From Halobacteriovorax sp. HLS (lineage in GTDB: Bacteria; Bdellovibrionota; Bacteriovoracia; Bacteriovoracales; Bacteriovoracaceae), in the NCBI RefSeq assembly GCF_004006665.1, contig NZ_QOCL01000003.1, positions 496,001 to 560,000 of the forward strand: 64,000 bases of DNA, given 5' to 3'. This document shows, piece by piece, positions 26,590 through 35,692 of this stretch (positions are counted from its first letter, which is position 1; the number at the start of each line of letters is the position of its first letter). The position numbers and the translations under genes are program-made. Below the pieces are notes generated by a model. That model searched no databases. It saw only the letters and a program-made list of their open reading frames with translations, and was not told the origin of the DNA.

Positions 26590-27936
26590 ATGCAAGAAAA
26601 TGCAGATATAGAGCAAAACTCAACTGAAGATCAAGCTCCACAAAATACTGACCAGCTTCAAAGCGAAGACTCAAATAATAACCAAGAAAACTCATCCTCT
26701 AATGATCGTTTTACTGATGGTGAAACAATTAAATTAGTAAGAGTAAGATTTCCTGGAAATTCGAAGTCATTCCCTTTCCTAGTCGGAAAGAGAAACTTTA
26801 TGTACGGTCAAAAAGTTATGGCCATGAGCGATAGAGGAATGACTGTAGGGTATATTAATTCACTACCGTATGATGTAACTTTTGAAAAATCCATGCTTCC
26901 ATTAAAGAGTATTAGTAAAGAAGCTACTCAAGAAGATGTTGATGAACAGAGAAGTTACTATCTAAAAGAAAAAGAAGCTGAACGCTATTGTATTAAGCTA
27001 ATTGAGAAGCATAAATTATCAATGAATATTACCCATGTTGAATTTATCCAATTTGGTAAGAAAGCTGTATTCTATTTCAATGCCCCAGCAAGGGTTGATT
27101 TTAGAGACCTAGTAAAAGATCTGGTTGGTGAGCTTAAGATGAGAATTGAACTCAGACAGATTTCGGTAAGAGATAGGGCCGCTGCAATTGGAGCAGTTGG
27201 TGTTTGTGGACTACAAACTTGCTGCTCAAGTTTTCTAAAGAACTACGGTAATGTTTCAATAAAGATGGCAAAGAACCAAAACCTCGCTCTTATACCTAGT
27301 AAAATTAATGGTATCTGTGGTCAAATAAAGTGCTGTATTCGTTATGAAGATGATGTTTACTCACAAAAACGATCACTTCTTCCTAAAGAAGGTACATATC
27401 AAAAAGTTGCAAACGGAGATATTGGTAGAGTTCAAAAACTACATCTACTTGTCGAACAATTTGACATGATCACTGACAAAGGCGAAATTCGTAGATACTC
27501 AGTCAATCAATTTTCTAAGGAAAACGGAAGACCTCCAAAAACATGGACTTTTCCAAAAGAGCTACGCCACATTGTCAATGAAACAAGCACAGTAATTGGA
27601 CTTACTGATGAAGAGCAGAAAAAATCAGAAGAATTCTTAAAGAAGTACAATGAAGGACATGACAAAGAAATCCATGAAGTTCTACTTGATGAGGCCTCTG
27701 ATGATGAAGACACTAAAGAGCTTGATTCTATAGAAAAAGAAATGACACCAAAGAAGAAGCCGCACAATAAGCGTCCTAATAATCGTAACAAGAAGCCAAT
27801 GGCCGCAACTGGGACGAACCAAAAAGCAAAGCACAAGAACAACGTTAATAACGAAGCAAAAGACGGTGACAGACCTCAGAAAAAGAGAAATAATCGTCGC
27901 CCTCAAAATAAGAACAGACCTAAAAAAGAACAATGA
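26590..27936 (+). CDS. ricT: PSP1-domain protein, RicT/YaaT-like
   Basis: 448 residues. The central PSP1 domain (about 45-270) contains RVDFRDLVKDL, the cysteine signature VCGLQTCCSSF and the ICGQIKCCIRYE motif typical of RicT/YaaT. In Bacillus RicT works with RicA and RicF on RNase Y-dependent mRNA processing and phosphorelay control. The tail (370-448) is highly basic and low in complexity, likely RNA-binding; the N-terminal 35 residues are acidic and Gln/Asn-rich. No partner ricA/ricF is visible. Its stop overlaps the sbcD start (ATGA). Confidence 0.88.
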   Translation: MQENADIEQNSTEDQAPQNTDQLQSEDSNNNQENSSSNDRFTDGETIKLVRVRFPGNSKSFPFLVGKRNFMYGQKVMAMSDRGMTVGYINSLPYDVTFEKSMLPLKSISKEATQEDVDEQRSYYLKEKEAERYCIKLIEKHKLSMNITHVEFIQFGKKAVFYFNAPARVDFRDLVKDLVGELKMRIELRQISVRDRAAAIGAVGVCGLQTCCSSFLKNYGNVSIKMAKNQNLALIPSKINGICGQIKCCIRYEDDVYSQKRSLLPKEGTYQKVANGDIGRVQKLHLLVEQFDMITDKGEIRRYSVNQFSKENGRPPKTWTFPKELRHIVNETSTVIGLTDEEQKKSEEFLKKYNEGHDKEIHEVLLDEASDDEDTKELDSIEKEMTPKKKPHNKRPNNRNKKPMAATGTNQKAKHKNNVNNEAKDGDRPQKKRNNRRPQNKNRPKKEQ

Positions 27937-29144
27937 AAATAATCCATACAAGCGACTGGCACTTAGGAAAGAAACTATATCGTTCCAGTCGCTCAGAGGA
28001 ACAGAGAAAATTTCTCGACTGGCTTACTCAATATATAATTACTAATAAGGTTGATCTGCTACTAATCAGTGGTGATATCTTTGATGTGCCATCTCCTCCT
28101 AACGATGCATTAAAGCTCTATTTCGATTTTTTAAAATCAATTACAGACTCCTGTGACATTAAGATATTTATTATTAGTGGTAATCACGATAGTGCAAATT
28201 TCCTCATGGCACCTGCACCGTTTTTAGAAAATAATAATATTTTCATTAGTGGAAATTTAACGGATTTGCTTGAAGATAGAATAGAGAAATATACAACAGA
28301 ACTTACAATAAAGGGAGAACGAGTAAATATATCGATGCTTCCTTACTTTAGAACTCATGAGCTATATAATCTGGCAAAGAAGTGGAATCTTGACTATGAT
28401 CAAGGTCCCCTAATTATCCTAGAAAATATTCTAGAAAAGCTAAAAGTTAAAAACGGTGCTAAATCAATATTGATGGCCCATCACCTCTTTGGTAGCTACG
28501 AAGAGGCAGGATCAGAACTAGGACTTACGCTGTCTGGAATTGAATCTATACCAACAAAACTTTTAGCTGATTTTGACTATGTGGCCTTGGGTCATATACA
28601 CAAATCTCAAACACTATCCAAAGACTCCCCTGTAATTCATTATAGTGGATCTCCTATGGCCTTTAGATTTAGTGAAACAACGACAAAGACTTTCAGCGAA
28701 ATCATTATTGAAGATAATCAACTTAATTACTCTCTGGTCGATATACAGCAATTCGACAAACTCTTAAGAGTGAGCTGTACAAATGAAGAGCTAGAACAAT
28801 ATAAAGAGCAGCTCATTTCAACATATAGTGACAGTGAATTAGTTATTTATGTAGAGTTTAAAATCAAGACAGACGTTCCAATAACAGGACTTGCTGATAA
28901 GCTTCGATCAGATTTGGCAGAACACTCAATTCACTTACTCAGTGTACAAACTATCGTGCAAAAGAGTACCGAACATGATCAAGAACACTTTCTTGAAAAG
29001 AGTTTAACTACAGAAGAATTATTTAAAATGTACTACCAAAAGAAGTTTCCAAACTCTAAAGAACTTCCTACTGAACTTAGAGAAGACTTTATCAAACTTT
29101 TAACTCAAGTTAGAGAAAATACGAATGAGACTTCAGTCAATTGA
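27933..29144 (+). CDS. sbcD: Exonuclease SbcD (Mre11-type nuclease)
   Basis: Nuclease subunit of the SbcCD complex, which cleaves DNA hairpins and processes protein-blocked ends. 403 residues with all phosphoesterase motifs: SDWHLG with D8 and H10, SGDIFD, GNHD, HHLFG and GHIHK, which together bind two Mn ions. The start overlaps the ricT stop by 4 bases and the end overlaps sbcC by 20 bases, so production of both subunits is coupled. Confidence 0.95.
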   Translation: MKIIHTSDWHLGKKLYRSSRSEEQRKFLDWLTQYIITNKVDLLLISGDIFDVPSPPNDALKLYFDFLKSITDSCDIKIFIISGNHDSANFLMAPAPFLENNNIFISGNLTDLLEDRIEKYTTELTIKGERVNISMLPYFRTHELYNLAKKWNLDYDQGPLIILENILEKLKVKNGAKSILMAHHLFGSYEEAGSELGLTLSGIESIPTKLLADFDYVALGHIHKSQTLSKDSPVIHYSGSPMAFRFSETTTKTFSEIIIEDNQLNYSLVDIQQFDKLLRVSCTNEELEQYKEQLISTYSDSELVIYVEFKIKTDVPITGLADKLRSDLAEHSIHLLSVQTIVQKSTEHDQEHFLEKSLTTEELFKMYYQKKFPNSKELPTELREDFIKLLTQVRENTNETSVN

Positions 29145-32100
29145 AATAGAAAATATCACATCCCTTAGTGGGAAGCACTTCATCGACTTTGAAGATATTC
29201 TCAAAGAGGGAGAGCTCTTTGCTATTACAGGACCTACAGGATCAGGAAAAAGTAGTATTCTCTCATCAATTAGTCTTGCTCTATATGGAAAGAATTACAA
29301 GAAGAGTCTAGACAGTCGAGACTTCGTCACTCTTGGAAAAAGTAGCGCTAGTGTACACTTAAACTTTCAAACAAAAGGCCAAAGTTACAGAGCAAGCTGG
29401 AGCTTGAAAGTATTAAAGAAAAATGGTGACGCAATAAAGAAGCCATCCCCTTCAAGAGTTCTAACTCAAGATGGAGTGGCCATAGATAAGAGCGCTGATG
29501 AGGTCGTTGGTCTAACTTTTGAGCAGTTCATAAGATCAGTTGTACTTAATCAAGGCCAATTCTCAAAATTTATAACTTCCAATTTTTCAGAAAGAAGAAA
29601 AATTTTAGAAAGGCTATACTCTGAAAATGAAATTTCTGAACTTAATAAAAAACTAAGAGAGAATGTTACAGGTCTAAGACAGGAAATAGAGATTCTGCAA
29701 GTAAAATTAGAACAATCATTACCCTATTCAGAAGATGAAATCCATGAGGCAAAGGACAAATTGCCCGACACAACAAATCAAAAGAAAAAAATAGAGGCCC
29801 ACTACGACAACTTCTCAAATATCTCACAACACCTCAAAGATTTTACTGAACTCAGTTTAAAGAGATTAGAATTTCGCAAAAAGGATCAAGAAAATAAAGA
29901 AAAGCTAACTATAGCAAATGACGAAAGAAATCACGCTCTTAAAAACCAGAGTCTATTTACGACTAAACTTGAGTCATACAAAGAAGAATACGAACAACAA
30001 AAAGAAATTCTAAAAAAGGCCATGCTCCTCTCAAGCAAGAATGAGCACTTAAAAGAGAGTATTCAAAAGATAAGTTCACAAATTGAACTACAAACGAATA
30101 AACTTGAGCAACTTAATGAAAAGATAGACCTGCAAAATACTCAAAACAGTGATCTACAAAGATTAAGAGAACAAACAGGTCTTAACAATAAGTTAAAACA
30201 CCTTGGCACCAGTGAACTCACTGAACTAACTCAGCTCAATAGTGACTATATCTCAATTAATACAAATAACGATATTCATCGAAAAAATCTTGAAGCCTAT
30301 GATAACGATCTAGAAAAACTTACTCTTGAAGGTAAGAGTGAGGCCTTAAACCTACAGAACTTAATAACAAGTAGAGATGAGCTAACCTTTGAGTTAATAG
30401 AAAAGAACTATGATGAAAACTCTTACAAACTTATAAGAGATAAAATTCATAATATTGAAGATATTATGAAAGAAAAGAATAACCTTATTTCACAACTGAG
30501 CGTCTACAAAGATCAAATAAAAGAACTCGACCAAAGAAATAGTGAAATAAAGAAAATGAAAACAAGAGAGAATCTCTCAAAATTTCTCGATGAATTTAAT
30601 CTGTTAGAACAAAAGATTGAAGATACTACTAATATCTATGAGCTTGAAAAGAATGACTCTCTACTTGCCGAATTAATTGACCAATCTATTTCTCAAAAAC
30701 AGTGCCAACTCTGCCTAAAAGATATTGAAGTGAAAAACCTTCAAGATATAAAAGAGAAGATTATCAATCGCTCTAAAAATAAGATCACAAAAGAAGATAT
30801 TGAAAAATTAAATTCTAAAAGAACACAACTCTCTTCTAAAGTTCAAGGCCTAAAAATACAATCACTAAACGAAAGTAATGAAGTTGACGCAAATAATACT
30901 AAGATTATTGTCTTAAGGGAAAATCTTAACTTAGAAGAAGAGCTTAATATCGAATTAGAAAATTTAGCTCAAAATAGAAAAGTACTTCAAAAAGGCCTTG
31001 AGAAATTTCAGGAAATTAGTAAAGAAATTGATTTAAAAGAACAACTTATTAAAAACTTGCGAGAAACTTTTAAATCCAAAAAAGATCAGCATGAAAAACT
31101 TTTAAAACTTGTACAAGAAAATAGAGAACAAATCTCACAAAAGAAAGCAAGTATCGAACAGTTATGTAACTTTGCCCTCTGCGAGAATGAATCGGCCCTA
31201 TTAAAACAAATGATTATTCAGGCCAAAGAACATCTGGAGCTTGATCGTCAAATAAAACACAACTTAGACCTCATCTCACAAATTCAAAAACAAGCTGTTG
31301 AACTAGAGTTATCAATCAAAGATGGCAACACGGGACTTGTTGTCCAGAAAAATGAGTCTAACGAACTCGTTATACAAATTGAGCAAATAACTAATGGTGA
31401 AGATCTATCGAGGCTGACATCTGAGCTAGAAAAACAACGTGAAGCTATGAACGAAGAGCTTAAACAAATCACAAAATTGTCAGCAGAAAAAGAGACAAAC
31501 TATACTCGCCTATTAACGGTTCGTGAATCTATAACAGATCAATTTAAGGCCATTGAAAATTCACTAATGTCATTAATGGGACAATTACAAAAAGTGTTTA
31601 AAGTAGCATCAAATTATGACTCATTAAATCATGAGACAAATATATTCATTAGCAAATCACTACAACTCAAGACTTATCTTGATGATTTTCAATCAATTGA
31701 AGCAATTAAAAGAGCAAATGAAACTTTAATCCAACAAGAAAAGGAACAACTTAAAAATAAGCTAAATGAATTAGCTCAACAACTGGCCGTCTATACAGAA
31801 AAGATTAAATTATACGAACAAAAATCTTCTGAGCAAGAACACTTCAAATTAGAACTAAAGGCCAAGCTAGAAAATCAAATGAGATTTACTAATCTAGTAG
31901 ATGTACTTGGAAAGAATAAGGACGAGTTCAGAAATTTTGTTTTAGGTTTTATAGAAAAACAACTTATTTTAGCGACAAATTCAGAACTAAACTCTATTTG
32001 TGAAGGACGCTATAAATTAACGCAAAAAGAGAGCACTCACGGTCATGAGTTCTTTATAATAGACAGCTGGAATGGTGCTCTAGAGAGAAAAGTCTCTACA

Positions 32101-32388
32101 CTATCTGGCGGAGAAACTTTCCTTGTCTCATTAGCAATGGCCCTTTCACTAGCAGAAATGACTCGAGGCCAAGTTGATATTGACTGTTTCTTCATCGATG
32201 AAGGTTTTGGAAGTCTAGATAAGGACAGTATTGAAGATGCATTTAATGCTCTAATGGCCGTTAGATCTAGAGGGAAGCAAATTGGTATTATTTCACACAT
32301 TAAGGAACTGACTGATCGTATAGCTGCAAATATACGGCTAAACAAATCAAACGATGGTCAGTCGAAAATAGATATTATATTCAACTGA
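29125..32388 (+). CDS. sbcC: Exonuclease SbcC (Rad50-type ATPase)
   Basis: ATPase partner of SbcD. 1087 residues: Walker A GPTGSGKSS (36-44), long antiparallel coiled coil (about 170-850) with the zinc hook CQLC (C527, C530) at its apex, then signature LSGGE (about 993) and Walker B IDCFFIDEGFGSLD. All expected parts are present and length is normal. The hook allows two complexes to join across DNA. It is the last gene of the tmk-to-sbcC run and converges on asnS with an 11-base gap that holds no terminator. Confidence 0.96.
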   Translation: MRLQSIEIENITSLSGKHFIDFEDILKEGELFAITGPTGSGKSSILSSISLALYGKNYKKSLDSRDFVTLGKSSASVHLNFQTKGQSYRASWSLKVLKKNGDAIKKPSPSRVLTQDGVAIDKSADEVVGLTFEQFIRSVVLNQGQFSKFITSNFSERRKILERLYSENEISELNKKLRENVTGLRQEIEILQVKLEQSLPYSEDEIHEAKDKLPDTTNQKKKIEAHYDNFSNISQHLKDFTELSLKRLEFRKKDQENKEKLTIANDERNHALKNQSLFTTKLESYKEEYEQQKEILKKAMLLSSKNEHLKESIQKISSQIELQTNKLEQLNEKIDLQNTQNSDLQRLREQTGLNNKLKHLGTSELTELTQLNSDYISINTNNDIHRKNLEAYDNDLEKLTLEGKSEALNLQNLITSRDELTFELIEKNYDENSYKLIRDKIHNIEDIMKEKNNLISQLSVYKDQIKELDQRNSEIKKMKTRENLSKFLDEFNLLEQKIEDTTNIYELEKNDSLLAELIDQSISQKQCQLCLKDIEVKNLQDIKEKIINRSKNKITKEDIEKLNSKRTQLSSKVQGLKIQSLNESNEVDANNTKIIVLRENLNLEEELNIELENLAQNRKVLQKGLEKFQEISKEIDLKEQLIKNLRETFKSKKDQHEKLLKLVQENREQISQKKASIEQLCNFALCENESALLKQMIIQAKEHLELDRQIKHNLDLISQIQKQAVELELSIKDGNTGLVVQKNESNELVIQIEQITNGEDLSRLTSELEKQREAMNEELKQITKLSAEKETNYTRLLTVRESITDQFKAIENSLMSLMGQLQKVFKVASNYDSLNHETNIFISKSLQLKTYLDDFQSIEAIKRANETLIQQEKEQLKNKLNELAQQLAVYTEKIKLYEQKSSEQEHFKLELKAKLENQMRFTNLVDVLGKNKDEFRNFVLGFIEKQLILATNSELNSICEGRYKLTQKESTHGHEFFIIDSWNGALERKVSTLSGGETFLVSLAMALSLAEMTRGQVDIDCFFIDEGFGSLDKDSIEDAFNALMAVRSRGKQIGIISHIKELTDRIAANIRLNKSNDGQSKIDIIFN

Positions 32389-32399
32389 CCCGAATCTAT

Positions 32400-33797
32400 T
32401 TAAAAGTCACATGACTTTGGATTTCTTGGGAATGGAATAACATCACGAATATTAGACATACCAGTGATATACATTATAGCTCTTTCGAAACCAAGACCAA
32501 ATCCTGCGTGAGGAACAGATCCATACTTTCTTAGATCGGTGTACCACCAGTACCCCTCTTTTTCCATTCCATCAGCATCCATTTTTGCAATAAGCTTGTC
32601 ATAATCTTCCTCTCTTTGGGAGCCTCCGATAATTTCACCTACACCTGGAACAAGAACATCCATTGCTCTAACTGTTTTACCGTCTTCATTTTGCTTCATA
32701 TAGAAGGCCTTACAGTCGGCCGGATAATCAGTCACAATAACAGGTGCTTTAAAATGCTTCTCAGAAAGAAATCTCTCATGTTCAGTCTGTAGTTCTTTTC
32801 CCCATACTGTAGGGAATTCAAATTTTTGTTTACTATTGCTAAGTATTTCAATCGCCTCAGTATAAGTAATTTTCACAAACTTTGTATCTCTAACATGAGC
32901 TAGCATATCAAGATGAGTGGCATCAATATCAGCCCCATGACGAGTGACAAGAAAATCTAGTTCATCTTTACAGTGCTCAAGAGCATGAGCGATTAAATAC
33001 TGAACATACTCACTTGCTAGATCTGCAATATCGTCTAAATCTGCAAAAGCAACTTCTGGCTCAATCATCCAAAACTCAGATAAGTGCCTTGGAGTATTTG
33101 AGTTCTCTGCTCTAAAAGTTGGCCCAAATGTATAAATGGCTCCCATACCTGAAGCAAAGCACTCACCCTCTAATTGTCCTGTAACACAAAGAGAAACTTC
33201 TTTACCAAAGTAATCTTGAGTAAAATCTACTTCACCTTTGTCATTTAGAGCGGGATTTTTTGAATCCAGAGTTGAGACTCTAAACATCTCGCCAGCACCC
33301 TCTCCATCAACAGCAGATATAATTGGTGAGTTTAGATAATAGAATCCTTTGTCAGAAAAGAACTTGTGAGTGGCCATGGCCAACTCATGCCTAACTCTAA
33401 AAATAGCTCCAAAAGCATTTGTTCTCATTCTTAAATGAGCATTCTCTCTTAAGAACTCGAGTGAGGTCGCCTTTTTCTGTAGCGGGTAACTCTCATCAGT
33501 CTTACCAATAATTTCGACAGACTTGGCCTGCATTTCTACTTTTTGACCCTTTCCACCAGAAGGAACGAGTAGGCCTGTAATTGCCACTGATGAACCAATT
33601 AAGAGTGTAGAAACTTCTTCGTAGTTTTCAAGTTCAGCGTCAACGACAATCTGTAGACTGCCTTGCGAAGTTCCATCATTTAAAACAACAAATGAAAACT
33701 TCTTTGATTTACGGATAGAGCGAATCCACCCCTTTATAAGAACTGTCTGATCAACAATTTCTTCTTTTAAGATTTTCTTTATTAATAATCTTTCCAT
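32400..33797 (-). CDS. asnS: Asparaginyl-tRNA synthetase
   Basis: Class IIb synthetase that attaches Asn to tRNA-Asn. 465 residues: N-terminal OB-fold anticodon-binding domain (about 1-105), then the catalytic domain with motif 2 (FRAENSNTPRHLSEFW) and motif 3 (GFGLGFERAIMY). It lacks the features of AspRS. A GGAG site precedes the ATG. It follows the PfkB kinase gene by 16 bases on the same strand, probably one transcript. Confidence 0.97.
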   Translation of the reverse strand: MERLLIKKILKEEIVDQTVLIKGWIRSIRKSKKFSFVVLNDGTSQGSLQIVVDAELENYEEVSTLLIGSSVAITGLLVPSGGKGQKVEMQAKSVEIIGKTDESYPLQKKATSLEFLRENAHLRMRTNAFGAIFRVRHELAMATHKFFSDKGFYYLNSPIISAVDGEGAGEMFRVSTLDSKNPALNDKGEVDFTQDYFGKEVSLCVTGQLEGECFASGMGAIYTFGPTFRAENSNTPRHLSEFWMIEPEVAFADLDDIADLASEYVQYLIAHALEHCKDELDFLVTRHGADIDATHLDMLAHVRDTKFVKITYTEAIEILSNSKQKFEFPTVWGKELQTEHERFLSEKHFKAPVIVTDYPADCKAFYMKQNEDGKTVRAMDVLVPGVGEIIGGSQREEDYDKLIAKMDADGMEKEGYWWYTDLRKYGSVPHAGFGLGFERAIMYITGMSNIRDVIPFPRNPKSCDF

Positions 33798-33813
33798 TAC
33801 TTATTTCTCCGAA

Positions 33814-34809
33814 CTACTTAAGTTCTTGTGCTTTTAATTCATCAACTTGTGATTGTTCTAGCCTAGCTCCAAACTGCGTTACTAATTTACTTGAAGCACT
33901 ACAAGCAACACGCCCAGCTTCCCCGTAACTTAGTCCATGAGTAATTCCATACAAGAAAGCTCCTGCAAAGAGATCTCCAGCACCATTTGTATCAACAGCA
34001 GAAACTTTATTTGTTACGACTTCAATTTCTCTTTCACCATCATAGACAATCGCACCTTTTGCTCCACAAGTGATAGCAAATGTCTTTGCAACACTTTTGA
34101 GTTTAGCACAGGCCGAGTCAACATCTTCTGTCTCAGTAAACTTCATTGCTTCTTCTTCGTTACAAAAAAGAATATCCAGCTTCTTATCTCCAATCATCTC
34201 TACAAAACCTTCTTTGAAGAAACTAACAACTCCAGGATCTGAAAATGTTAATGCAGTTTTAATTCCGTTAGCTTGCGCTATTTCTCTTGCCTTAATTGCA
34301 GCTGCTTTACCAGTTGGAGATGTTACAAGATAGCCTTCCATATATAAGTATTCTGAGTCTAGTAATTCAGATTCTACTAACTCATTTTCTGAAAAAGTTT
34401 CTGTGATACCTAAAAAAGAGTTCATCGTTCTTTCAGCATCTGGAGTAATAAGAACCATGCACTTCCCAGTGATACCATCTTCTCTATTTTCTCCCATATT
34501 CGTTGTTACGCCGTTAGCAATAATGTCCTTATAATAAAACTCTCCCACTTCATCGTTTGCAACTTTACAAGAGTAAAAAGACTTACCACCAAATTGAGAA
34601 ACAGCAATAATTGTATTAGCAGCAGATCCTCCACAATTTCTCTTATGTTGAATTCCCGTAAGATGTTCTAAGAGTTCAGATTGTCTATTTTGATCAACAA
34701 GAGTCATAAGACCTTTTTCAACATTCATTTTTGTTAAGAAAGAATCAGTTACTTCAAACTCCATATCGACAAGAGCATTCCCTATTCCATAAACGTGGTA
34801 TTTTTTCAT
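33814..34809 (-). CDS. PfkB-family carbohydrate/nucleoside kinase (adenosine-kinase-like)
   Basis: 331 residues. PfkB signatures are present: an N-terminal GIGNALVDME, the GGSAANT motif, and the anion-hole/catalytic DTNGAGDLFAGAF motif near the C-terminus. Overall layout resembles adenosine kinase or related sugar kinases; the substrate cannot be fixed from sequence alone. The start at 34809 is chosen by its AGAGGAAT ribosome binding site; an in-frame ATG eight codons upstream lacks one. Upstream is an extended -10 (TGTTATAAG) and a near-palindrome around 34854-34870. Likely operon with asnS. Confidence 0.85.
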   Translation of the reverse strand: MKKYHVYGIGNALVDMEFEVTDSFLTKMNVEKGLMTLVDQNRQSELLEHLTGIQHKRNCGGSAANTIIAVSQFGGKSFYSCKVANDEVGEFYYKDIIANGVTTNMGENREDGITGKCMVLITPDAERTMNSFLGITETFSENELVESELLDSEYLYMEGYLVTSPTGKAAAIKAREIAQANGIKTALTFSDPGVVSFFKEGFVEMIGDKKLDILFCNEEEAMKFTETEDVDSACAKLKSVAKTFAITCGAKGAIVYDGEREIEVVTNKVSAVDTNGAGDLFAGAFLYGITHGLSYGEAGRVACSASSKLVTQFGARLEQSQVDELKAQELK

Positions 34810-35001
34810 ATTTATTCCTCTGAAATTAAACATTTTTGAGGGAAATCTTATAACATATAAGCTTGATATGTCATGAAAAATTGCATAATTATCAACAAGT
34901 TAATAAATTTCCTAATATTTGTTTTATTTAGAACTTAAATGAGGAAACTTTAAAAAAAATAGATTATAATTGTATTAGTTATAAATACAAAAAGAGGGCC
35001 T

Positions 35002-35652
35002 ATGAGCATTCCAGCATTTTTACAGAAGAAAAAAGATGAATTATCTAAGAAAACTAAATCAACTAAGAATGACTTTAGAGCAAAGTGCGAAGGAATTCTT
35101 GAACAGATAAAGACTTATAACGAAGAGCGCCATAATGAGCTAACAAAGACCTTTAAGTCTAGATACGACAAAATTAATATTCAAAAGAAAATCATTCTAG
35201 GCTTCTACGGACAATTAGTTAATGAGCTCAAAACTTTAAAAGAGCAGGCCGGTGACAATATCAAGAAAGCACCAGTGATTAAAAAGGCCAAGAATTTAGA
35301 AAAGAAAATTGAAAAGAAAGTCGACAAAGTTGTTAAATCGACGAAAAAGAAAGTTACTAAAATTGTTAAGCAAGTTGAAGAAGCAGTTGAAGATGCTGTA
35401 AATGAAGCCAAAGGAGCTAAGGCCAAGAAAAAGGTTACTAAGAAAGCCCCTGCAGCGAAGAAGAAGGTCACTAAAAAGGCTCCAGCAGCAAAGAAAAAAG
35501 TGACAAAGAAGGCTCCAGCAGCAAAGAAGAAAGTGACAAAGAAAGCGCCAGCGGCAAAGAAGAAAGTGACAAAGAAAGCCCCTGCGGCAAAAAAGAAAGT
35601 TACAAAGAAAGCTCCTGCTGCTAAGAAAAAAGTTACTAAAAAAAGTAAATAG
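35002..35652 (+). CDS. Histone H1-like, lysine/alanine-repeat DNA-binding protein
   Basis: 216 residues. The N-terminal half (1-100) is helical and charged; the rest is extremely basic and ends in seven units of an 11-residue repeat AKKKVTKKAPA (last one truncated). Such tails occur in bacterial H1-like proteins (AlgP, HctB type) that compact DNA. In a predator with dormant or attack-phase cells, nucleoid compaction is a plausible role (inference). Good GAGGG ribosome binding site. A hairpin of TTGTATT/AATACAA lies just upstream (34970-34990). Confidence 0.82.
   Translation: MSIPAFLQKKKDELSKKTKSTKNDFRAKCEGILEQIKTYNEERHNELTKTFKSRYDKINIQKKIILGFYGQLVNELKTLKEQAGDNIKKAPVIKKAKNLEKKIEKKVDKVVKSTKKKVTKIVKQVEEAVEDAVNEAKGAKAKKKVTKKAPAAKKKVTKKAPAAKKKVTKKAPAAKKKVTKKAPAAKKKVTKKAPAAKKKVTKKAPAAKKKVTKKSK
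35425..35652 (+). repeat. 33-bp coding tandem repeat, seven units
   Basis: Units begin at 35425, 35458, 35491, 35524, 35557, 35590 and 35623 (last partial). They differ mainly at synonymous positions, so selection keeps the peptide while the DNA drifts. Copy number may vary between strains. Confidence 0.95.
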
Positions 35653-35658
35653 TCTATT

Positions 35659-35691
35659 GGCCCAGTCTAGAGATTTAATCTATACTGGGCC
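35659..35691 (+). promoter_or_regulatory. Inverted repeat ending at the YceI start codon
   Basis: GGCCCAGT (35659-35666) pairs with ACTGGGCC (35684-35691); inside, TAGA pairs with TCTA around a 7-base loop. It ends 1 base before the ATG at 35693 and lacks a T tract. Confidence 0.5.
35681..35686 (+). promoter_or_regulatory. -10 element at the YceI start
   Basis: TATACT ends exactly 6 bases before the ATG at 35693; TTGGCC at 35657-35662 could be the -35. This predicts a leaderless transcript and competes with the hairpin reading of the same bases. Confidence 0.45.
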
Positions 35692-35692
35692 T

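Noticed and set aside
27507-27951. Two reading frames opposite the 3' part of ricT with hydrophobic translations
   Set aside because: They mirror the Lys/Asn/Arg-rich tail of ricT; no ribosome binding sites and full overlap with a clear gene.
35205-35471. Hydrophobic 88-codon frame opposite the histone-like gene
   Set aside because: Phe/Leu/Ser composition is the reverse complement of Lys/Ala repeats.
35425-35652. Regular 33-bp repeats that could look like a CRISPR array
   Set aside because: They are in frame, have no spacers and encode a Lys/Ala peptide repeat.
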